Part shown: positions 56,856-64,000 of the stretch, one piece after another
How positions within the stretch are numbered: the first letter of the stretch is position 1
Layout: every line of letters begins with the position of its first letter
Assembly: GCA_004764695.1 (NCBI GenBank)
Contig: SMSO01000032.1
Coordinates: forward strand, 8,638,668-8,702,667
Direction of reading: 5' to 3'
DNA: 64,000 nucleotides
From: Schizochytrium sp. TIO01
Lineage: Eukaryota > Sar > Bigyra > Thraustochytrida > Thraustochytriidae
Notes under the pieces: generated by a model
Databases searched by the model: none
What the model was told of the DNA's origin: nothing
What the model saw: only the letters and a program-made list of their open reading frames with translations
Translations under genes and position numbers: made by a program

Positions 56856-59824
56856 CTCCCCAAAGATCAAGTCGAGAATCGAGTAGGCTGGAAAGAACTG
56901 GTGGAGGTTTTGCTTGTTGAAGTGGGATCTCCTCTTTCCTCTTTTTCGAAGATCCTCGATTATTTTATCTTTTTTTAATTACTTTGCATTTAGTATTAGT
57001 GCCATAACAGTAAATAGACTGTTGCATGACAGCAATAGATATCAGAACGCTTCAGCCGAGCACTCAGTAGTTATTCATCTAGGAGCTTTCCAGCTTATCA
57101 TGATTATTGATGAACTTGGTTCTGTTGATCGATGGTCATCAAGAAGCTTTAATTTTTAATTTTTTGCCGGTATTTTTTATTTTATATAGTCAAATAGTAT
57201 GCTATTTTTCTGAAGCAATTTCGTGGGCATTCAATTTTGCTCGCAAATTTCTGATAGAATAAGTAAGGTTCTGGCATTGGCATTCTGTATAGTACTTATA
57301 CAGGGCTAACCCACGAAGAGATTCTTGTCCTAATTTTTGTTTCTGAAACCTAAGCGATGATACCTCGAATTCCAATTATCAACTGAGCGGTGATACCCAA
57401 AATTTTGTTTTTGGCAGATAGTTTCATTTGAAATATTGATCAATCAGTAGTATTATAGCTTATGTGAATTAAATTATGAATTCTTTGTGATCCAAGGTGA
57501 CCTGTGATATGGTCGCAAACACTGAAGTTTCAAAATGCAAAGCAATAAATAAATAATTGCAGAAATTTTGAAATTCATCCGAATAAGTGACTCACATGAT
57601 CAAGAACGATACGTTCTTTCCAATAGAAATGAACTGTGGTATGGGGCCCCACATCATGACTACTCAAATTATTCATCATTCCCTTGTGATTTAAACCCTG
57701 TTCCGTTATAAACACACTTATCTCAGCTTGACACCACGGTTTGGCAATTTTAAAATGTCTTGAACTAACGTCAATAACTATGCAGTTATAGAAACAACTT
57801 GCTCTTGTTTCCTCTTTCAAGTTCACTTTGCCACCAATGCAAATCATCAGTGCGAAACATCGAAAGTTGTGATCCAAAACTTCCTAAGGAAATAAAATTT
57901 CCAACTGCACGTTCGACTGTTACGAAGTTTGAGGATTTGTTCTACCTACCTTGGCATTTCTAAACTGAAAATTCAAGGCAAGACTTTGTTGCCATTTCCT
58001 AAAATATTCTCAAAGACAGTCAAGAGGGGCTTTTCAGTTAATTCTATTTCAAGTCAATGATGTGAAGCTTGGTTCCCAAACGACGGTGCAATTCCCTGCA
58101 GTCTGAGAGCTGGGGTACTTACTTCAAAACTTCAAAGGCGTAAACTGTTTATCGGGACTAAGGCATACTAAATTTGTCTACACACGCACCCTGCACTATG
58201 CTATCAGCAAGAAAGCACATTATTAGTAATGTCTTTATTTGACTTTTATTTTAGCTAAATGGCCCTCCCCGTACCTTGCATAGTCATAGGTATGTCAAGA
58301 ATTGCCAAGGTGGCTTTTGACAACCCTCTAATGCCCTCGTATTTCCCCAAAGGCATTGAAGACTAAACCAAGCTAGCCTGCCAAGCGAATCATTTAAAGC
58401 AACTGATCACCTATCAATCGACGTGTTGCATTGTCATCTCATCACCCCGTGACCACTTGTGCTGTTGAAGGAAACCCATATTTGGCTTAGAAACTGTCAG
58501 TAGCAGCCATGAAATTTGCATTTGGCTCTCCCTAAACAAGCAAAATAGTACCCAAATCTCCCCATAAAATAGTTTTAAATGAAAAAAAACACCAGCGGGC
58601 TTTGTAGTGTAACATCAACAAGAAGCTCAGAACCATCTTCAGAGGGGTGTAACATTTAAAAATTCCTCGCAATTTGACCCTTGGCCTACAGGCTGGACAT
58701 CAGGCTGATACGCAGTAAAGATCTAATAATACGTATAAAACCTGAGAGTCTAATCGCACCATGGGAATGCAAAAATCTATATAAGATTCTCAATTATTTT
58801 GTGCTAGAGACCTAGGTACTTTGCATGGTTAAACGCCAGCAATTTGCACTACAAATCTACCAGATGCAGATCCTAGCGACACTTGTTGACCAAAGCTGAC
58901 AGCAACTCGCTCGTGTCGCTGAGCTTCTCCACTTTCAGTGAACTTTCACAATTAGTTATCATGCTGCACGTCCAAATTTCCTGACCGGATCAACTTCCTT
59001 AGGATACTTTTACACAGAAGCGATAGATTGATTCTCCCTCCTCGCGGTTTTTGCTTCTGTTTGTGTCTATTTGTTTCTCTTCCCTCCGCCTGTACGTTAT
59101 CGACTTACTCAACCGGCTGCTTTAAAAAGAACAAAACGACTACATTTGGGAAGAAGGCTATACCGGCAGTCGCAGCACGAGATTCTGCGTAACCCTTAGG
59201 TCGGCCTCAAAGATGTTGACCGCCTCTGCCAGCAGCCTGCCACTCGAGGTATCGGTTTTCCGTATATCGCTCCCTGGGCTCCAGCATCCGAGCCTCACGG
59301 ATGCCCCGCTCGAACTTCAGAACACTTGAGGTCCTCGGATCTCCAGGCGCTCAGAACTTGGTTCCAAGTGCTTTACCGGAATCATCTCGAGACCCCACGA
59401 CACCGACTTCTGTTACGAAGGCCCTCGCGTTCCTCCAAACCGCCCGCTTTCCTGCTACCAAGTGCGCGAACCGCCCTGTGCACGCTGCGATATCCACACC
59501 AGAGTTATGAATCCTAAGCACTGCGAGGCGCAGCTCAAGAGCTTCACGCGAAGAGGCCTGCTCTGCGCCGCCGTCACGCTTCGGCCAGCCTGCTGATCGC
59601 GCACTGCTGCTTCGAGGCTCAAAGCTGTTGCTTGAGGAGACCGACTGCCTACCTCCTTGCATCTTCCTCGCCATAGCTCACGTTCGTGGCTTGCAGGACG
59701 AGTGCCACGCAAGAACCTCACGCCCACGACCTCCACGAAACATCCCAAACAAACAACCAAACAAACAGAACTGTGTACATAAATAGCAAAGAAGAGATCA
59801 AAGAAGAGCCGCGTCTCCAGCGAC

Positions 59825-60097
59825 CTAAGACACCTCGGATGGGTCCCGTTCCAACAGCACAGGCTCGTTCTTGTCTCGCCTAGGTTTTCCGGTGTCAGGG
59901 TGGCTATGCTGGGAAAGAACACTGGGGACCAGTGCCTCGCGTTCCTTTGCGTTCTTCCTGGAGGCGGTGTTCCTTGTTGAGGCGCAGAGCCCGCTCTCGG
60001 AAAGAACTTGAGCCGCTCGATGCAGTTTCACGAGAACCTCGAGCGCTTTGGAGAGAGTCGAAGCAAGCGGGTTGAGCTGGGTAGAGAGGTCCTCCAC
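59825..60097 (-). other. Candidate C-terminal exon with LEVLVKLHRAAQ helix
   Basis: The open segment reads VEDLSTQLNPLASTLSKALE then VLVKLHRAAQ, followed by a basic, Ser-rich tail (TRNTASRKNAKERE) to a TAG at 59825. An in-frame TGA lies just upstream of the Val codon, so it would have to be spliced, with an acceptor near 60100. Its helix matches LERLELLHRAAQ at 45410-45450. Confidence 0.25.
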
Positions 60098-60354
60098 CCC
60101 TCAGGGCGGCACAGCTTTGCTGGATCCCAGGGCTTGCTCTGTTGCGTGCGTGGAGGTTGGTTATTGCGATGCGGTGGCATGCGGCAAATGTAGTGAGTGC
60201 GTGCATGTGTATGCACGCAGGTGTGCACTCACTCACTCACTTACTCAGTCAATCAATCAATCAATCATTGCTCCTTCGAAGCTCTTGCGGCGCGGGTTAA
60301 GAACCCAATTATAAGTATCTGTCGGATCAACGAATCGCTGCAGATGAGAGCGAG

Positions 60355-60480
60355 CTACGAGGATGAATGTGTATGCATGCTGCTTTGGAATATTTCGTGT
60401 GAATGTAAGGCGTCTCCGAGTTTTGGCAAAATGTCTGGCACTGCAGGAACGAGAAGAGACGAGTTCTGCCGCCCCAAAAC
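60355..60480 (-). other. Candidate exon upstream of the LHRAAQ segment
   Basis: Directly after a good acceptor-like TTTGACTTGCAG, 41 codons are open (VLGRQNSSLLVPAVPDILPK, then LGDALHS). This could be an exon of the same minus-strand gene as 59825-60097. No homologue is known to me. Confidence 0.2.
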
Positions 60481-60526
60481 CTGCAAGTCAAACCCCAATA
60501 AACCTGAAGAGAACAGGGTCTATGAA

Positions 60527-60570
60527 GCTTTCGCTCCAAAGCTTTCGCTCCAAAGCTTTCGCTCCAAGGG
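60527..60570. repeat. 14-bp direct repeat AGCTTTCGCTCCAA x3
   Basis: Three near-perfect consecutive copies. Confidence 0.9.
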
Positions 60571-60775
60571 CTTTAAGATCGGTCAAATTCCAATGACGTC
60601 TGTCTCAAGATTCCACGCTCGTTTCTCAAAGTCGCACCACAGAAAAAAAGAAAGAAAGAAAGAAAGAACGAAGGAGGAACCGGATAGGTGGGCGGTAGGA
60701 CGTCCTAGCGGCTTCGCTTCTTTCAATCTCGCAATCAGAAAGAATGAAAAAGCCTCATTTGCTCTATGTTTACAG

Positions 60776-60893
60776 AAATATAGAAATACAGAAATATTGA
60801 AATACAGGAATACAGAAATACAGAAATATTGAAATACAGAAATACAGAAATACAAAAATACAAAAATACAAAAATACAAAAATACAGAAAGAA
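60776..60893. repeat. Imperfect AAATACAG-type tandem repeat
   Basis: About fourteen units of GAAATAC(A/T), drifting to AAAATAC toward the end. Confidence 0.85.
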
Positions 60894-61158
60894 AGGGGAA
60901 GAAAGAGCAAAGTCAAACCCCCAAAAAGCAAAGAGACCGTTCACGATGCCGAGGCGTTCTCTGCAGAACCAGCGAGGCTCAGGCGTTCGTTCGCTCCAGC
61001 GAGGCGCTGCTCAGGACGCCCCCCTCCCGCCTCTTTCGTGCACCAGGCGCCTTGCGTGCTGGCCCTCCGCCTCCTCCAGGCCCTCCCCGCCGCGTTGCCG
61101 CCAGCTCGAGGCCGCGCTCGCGACGGTCTTTCTATGTGCCCAAACATTGATTTATGAT

Positions 61159-61282
61159 CGTTCTTTCTTTCTTTCTTTCTTCTTTCTTCTTTCTTCCTTC
61201 TTCTTTCTTTCTGTCGATTTGACGAAGAAAGAACTTTGAACGAAAGAAAGAGAGAAAGAGAGAAAGAGAGAAAGAGAGAAAA
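61159..61282. repeat. Pyrimidine (TTTC)n then purine (AAAGAGAG)n repeats
   Basis: A CTTT/TTC run (61159-61215) is followed 30 bp later by an AAAGAGAG run (about 61244-61282). The two are roughly complementary and could form a hairpin in RNA. Confidence 0.8.
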
Positions 61283-61795
61283 GAAAATCTAAAATCTAAC
61301 ACCTCGAAGAATCTGGTGCACACCCCGTTCCATTTGCGAGTGAGTCTGAGAGGGACAAGTGTTCTCTTCGCGCATAGCAGAAGAAGGGCGGGTCGCTCTG
61401 TTCTGTTCCGTTCTGTTCTCTGTTCTGTTCTGTTGTGGGTCGCTCGCATGGTCTCGCAGTATCACGATGGAGCGGAGAGGCTCAGGAGCTGAGAGGCAAA
61501 GGAAACTTCGTTCTTGGACAAAGGCACAGACTCGCAGGTGGAGGATCTTGAAGATCACGGGGTCGAGCAGACTGTGTCGAGGAGAGTGCAAAAGCTTGGC
61601 AGTAGGTGAAGACTAGAAAGGGCTGGAGACCCTGGCGGGGCTGGCTGCAGATGGAGGCGCGGGGCGATCAGCAAACCCGAAACTCGAAGCCCCAAAGCAA
61701 AAGCAAAACACCAAAGGCAAGAACAAGAAGCAAGCAAGCAAGCCAACGCAGTCTCACCAGTAGATTGGAAAGAAGAAAAGAAGACATAATTCAAG

Positions 61796-62792
61796 ATGCT
61801 CCGTCAAGCCATTCGCAGTGCCGCCTTTCTCCAGACTCGCACCAGCCTTACCGCCCCGAGCGTGCCCGTGCGTGCCTTCGGCAGCGCCGCTGGACGTGGT
61901 GGCAGCAAGAATGTCATCGCTGACTCTGAGCGCGAAGGCATGAGCCACGAGGACTTCGGTGGCGCCCGTAAGGCACACAACTCCGCCGCCCAGCGCAGCA
62001 AGGGCGAGAGCGGCGAGGCCTACGCCAGCGAGGCCAACAAGGCGCAGCAGGAGGCCCACCACATGAAGAACAAGGCCGAGGGCATGGCAGAGAACATCAA
62101 GGAGAAGGTCATGGACGCCGCCCACGATATCAAGGAAGGTGTCATGGAATCCATGCAGGGCATGAAGAAGGCCATCAAGGAGGATGGCCCGGACAAGAAG
62201 GACGTCAAGGTCATCATGGAGAACACCAAGGAGTTCGTCGCTGAGCGTGCCAGCACGGTCCTCGGCAAGGCCAAGGAGGGCGCCAAGGAGGTCGCTGAGA
62301 ACGTCAAGCAGGGCAACACTCAGGACCTCAAGAAGTCCGCCGAGAATGCCAAGGAGACCCTTGAATCCAAGGCTCAGGACGCTAAGGAGGGCCTCAAGAA
62401 CAAGGCCCAGGACGCAAAGGAAACTGTCGAGTCCAAGGCTCAGGATGCCAAGGAGACCCTCAAGAACGAACAAGGCCCAGGACGCCAAGGAGACCGCTGA
62501 GTCCAAGGCTCAGGATGCCAAGGAGACCCTCAAGGACAAGGCCCAGGATGCCAAGCAGACTGCTGAGTCCAAGGCAGAGACCCTCAAGAACAAGGCTCAG
62601 GACGCCAAGGAGACTGCTGAGTCCAAGGCCCAGGATGCCAAGCAGACCATGGAGTCCAAGGCTCAGGACGCCAAGCAGACCGCTGAGTCCAAGGCCCAAG
62701 AGGCAAAGCACACCGCCGAGTCCAAGGCTCAGAAGGCTAAGCACACCGCTCAGTCCTACGCCAACGAGGCCGAGAAGAAGATGAAGCAGTAA
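61796..62792 (+). CDS. Mitochondrial group 3 LEA protein, frame broken by a 4-bp duplication
   Basis: The N-terminus (MLRQAIRSAAFLQTRTSL, ending near VRAF-GS) is a convincing mitochondrial presequence. After about residue 75, Lys/Glu/Ala-rich 11-mer type repeats dominate (AQDAKETLESK, AQDAKEGLKNK), the hallmark of LEA_4/group 3 LEA proteins, which stay unfolded in water, fold into helices on drying and protect membranes and enzymes. At about 62464-62471 the expected AAGAACAAGGCC reads AAGAACGAACAAGGCC, a GAAC duplication that shifts the frame and stops it at 62500 (234 aa). In the next frame the same repeats continue uninterrupted to TAA at 62792. The perfect continuation means a recent mutation, a sequencing/assembly error, or less likely a programmed shift. 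Third positions are almost all C/G, indicating high expression. Confidence 0.88.
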
Positions 62793-63475
62793 ATTGCTCC
62801 GTCAGCCCTCGACTTTCAGTAGATGGCCCCTGCGAGGGAATGTAAATTTCTCTTCTCAGTGTACTAGTAAATAATCTTCATCCTTTTAATAGATTTTTAT
62901 CAATTCATCGCTTCCAAATGTTTGCCTCCACTTGAAGTGTTTCGAAGTGAAAGACGGTGCGACGCAGTTGTCTCCAAGTCAAGGCCAGGACCGCTCTTTT
63001 TGAATTAAAGCAACATAACTTGAGTCGAGTGAATCTTTACTTAAGCGTCTGCAGCTTACCAATATTGTGATTAACTATGTATTATAAGAAGAGAATGATT
63101 TAGATTCCTCGAATGTAGAGTCTCATGTCGCCGCTTCCCGTCTCATTTCATCGAAGTACTTCGTCTTGAATTCGTTTTCATAATATACAAAATGACCTTT
63201 TCATGCTTGGTTCTATTCTGAAGCTCGCAATTTGTGTTGGTTGCACCTTACTTAATGATAATCATAGTAGTTGGAATAAAAAGTTGTAAACAGCTAAGAG
63301 TTCAAAGACAGAAAAGTTGCTACCTACACTGCCTGTACAAAGCACAAACTTATCAAACGATCTGCCAACTTGCCATCCACAAACTAGCATTCGGGGCTCT
63401 TGAGGCGTTGGGAGGCCTTGTCAGGCAAAGGAACTTAGATTCAAGCGACGACCGTGATCGCGGATCGAGAAGAGC
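62793..63475. other. Intergenic spacer
   Basis: 3' flank of the LEA gene and 5' flank of the small membrane ORF. I see no other gene; a 116-codon plus frame overlapping 63234-63584 lacks any recognisable feature. Confidence 0.5.
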
Positions 63476-63676
63476 ATGCTGCAGAACAAGCGCTGGCGCG
63501 ACTTGGTCATCCTTGGCGCTCCTGCCTTTGCATGTCTCTTATTGTACGTCAAAAAGCAGGACGAAAAGCACCTTGCACCGGTAAGGGAGAGACGCCGTTT
63601 AGAGCAAGAGCAGCTTAATCGTGAGGGTACCTTAGATGATGAATCGATGCAGGGGAACGACACTTCTTCGACCTAG
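63476..63676 (+). CDS. Small single-pass membrane protein (hypothetical, 66 aa)
   Basis: A short protein with a basic start (MLQNKRWRD), one hydrophobic helix (LVILGAPAFACLLLYV, residues 10-25) and a highly charged Lys/Arg/Glu tail. A TGA lies in frame shortly upstream, so the Met at 63476 is the first possible start. The layout resembles small inner-membrane mitochondrial proteins, but no family motif is visible. GTAAGG inside the frame near 63582 could be a donor site, in which case the tail would differ. Confidence 0.4.
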   Translation: MLQNKRWRDLVILGAPAFACLLLYVKKQDEKHLAPVRERRRLEQEQLNREGTLDDESMQGNDTSST

Positions 63677-64000
63677 TTTCTTAAAGCAAAAAAAAGGTGA
63701 TGAAAAAGCTCAATAATAAATCAACAAACATATGACATCGGCACTACTTGTTCAGAGCATTCTATTTGACGCATATAAAACACAGCCAAAGAAAACCTAA
63801 ATTTTAATGAACTGCAGAAAGGGCATTGTAATGCCTACTAGGAACGGCAGAGGAGATGCAGAGATCAACATGATATGATCTGATATTATGGTAGCAATTA
63901 TGCACCTACACCAAAGGCTGCAGCTTTTGTGGTGGCGACAAATAATAGAAAGTCTCGAACAATGGCGTTGCATAGGGAAACTATTATAGCAGGAGAGAGA
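63677..64000. other. AT-rich window end
   Basis: Presumed 3' flank of the small ORF; nothing recognisable. Confidence 0.5.

Larger units (their letters stand above)
56856..61795. other. 5 kb gap with candidate exons and simple repeats
   Basis: The first 2 kb is AT-rich; a 100-codon minus frame at 57575-57877 is open but unrecognised. From about 59150, GC-rich islands appear (59200-60180, 60940-61140), separated by simple repeats. Candidate minus-strand exons within them are listed separately. The last few hundred bases before 61796 should carry the LEA promoter. Confidence 0.4.

Noticed and set aside
61754-62506. 250-codon Leu-rich minus-strand frame opposite the LEA gene
   Set aside because: It is an antisense translation of the KAQDAKE repeats. 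The regular Leu pattern follows from the repeat, and the sense strand has the presequence and LEA signature.
1-64000. tRNA, rRNA, CRISPR, transposase or reverse transcriptase genes
   Set aside because: I looked for B-box-like GTTCGA words, direct-repeat/spacer arrays and mobile-element domains. The few GTTCGA words do not sit in cloverleaf contexts, the repeats are simple microsatellites, and no mobile-element protein is encoded.

Overview
The window looks like nuclear DNA of a eukaryotic protist. There are long, mostly intron-free reading frames, a few short GT-AG introns, intergenic DNA full of microsatellites, and a nuclear gene for a mitochondrial complex I subunit. The mix of a plant-type P5C dehydrogenase (ALDH12), a plant-style three-domain tRNA ligase and intron-poor genes would fit a stramenopile such as a labyrinthulomycete. 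That placement is an inference, and no rRNA or tRNA gene was found to test it.

Layout. 1-14 kb: two divergent paralogues (about 1340 and 1260 aa), transcribed head to head from a 4.5 kb spacer, each with a conserved helical N-terminus, a multi-pass membrane block, leucine-rich repeats and a shared C-terminal module that I cannot name. 14-16 kb: mitochondrial ALDH12 P5C dehydrogenase. 16-25 kb: no long intact gene; GC-rich islands alternate with AT-rich and microsatellite DNA, possibly exons of unrecognised spliced genes. 25-29.5 kb: a DUF2306 membrane protein and a four-exon NDUFS7. 31.9-34.5 kb: an LSD1-like amine oxidase. 35-42 kb: tRNA ligase and a BAR-domain protein, both on the minus strand. 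42-48 kb: another island-rich gap. 48-49 kb: a PPTC7-like mitochondrial PP2C phosphatase. 51-57 kb: a multi-EF-hand protein and a two-exon protein with a BAR/F-BAR-like coiled coil and an SBF2-like C-terminus. 57-61.8 kb: another gap with islands. 61.8-63.7 kb: a mitochondrial group 3 LEA protein broken by a frameshift, and a 66-aa single-pass membrane ORF.

Functional links. The genes do not form an operon-like system. Four products appear to be mitochondrial (P5CDH, NDUFS7, the PPTC7-like phosphatase and the LEA protein). Two of these, P5CDH and the LEA protein, are tied by family knowledge to osmotic or desiccation stress. Two proteins belong to the membrane-bending BAR class and suggest trafficking roles. 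The most novel items are the paired membrane-LRR proteins, the GHIPMK-repeat BAR protein, the coiled-coil plus SBF2 fusion, the tower-less LSD1 with a long disordered insert, and the possible cryptic spliced genes in the GC-rich islands.
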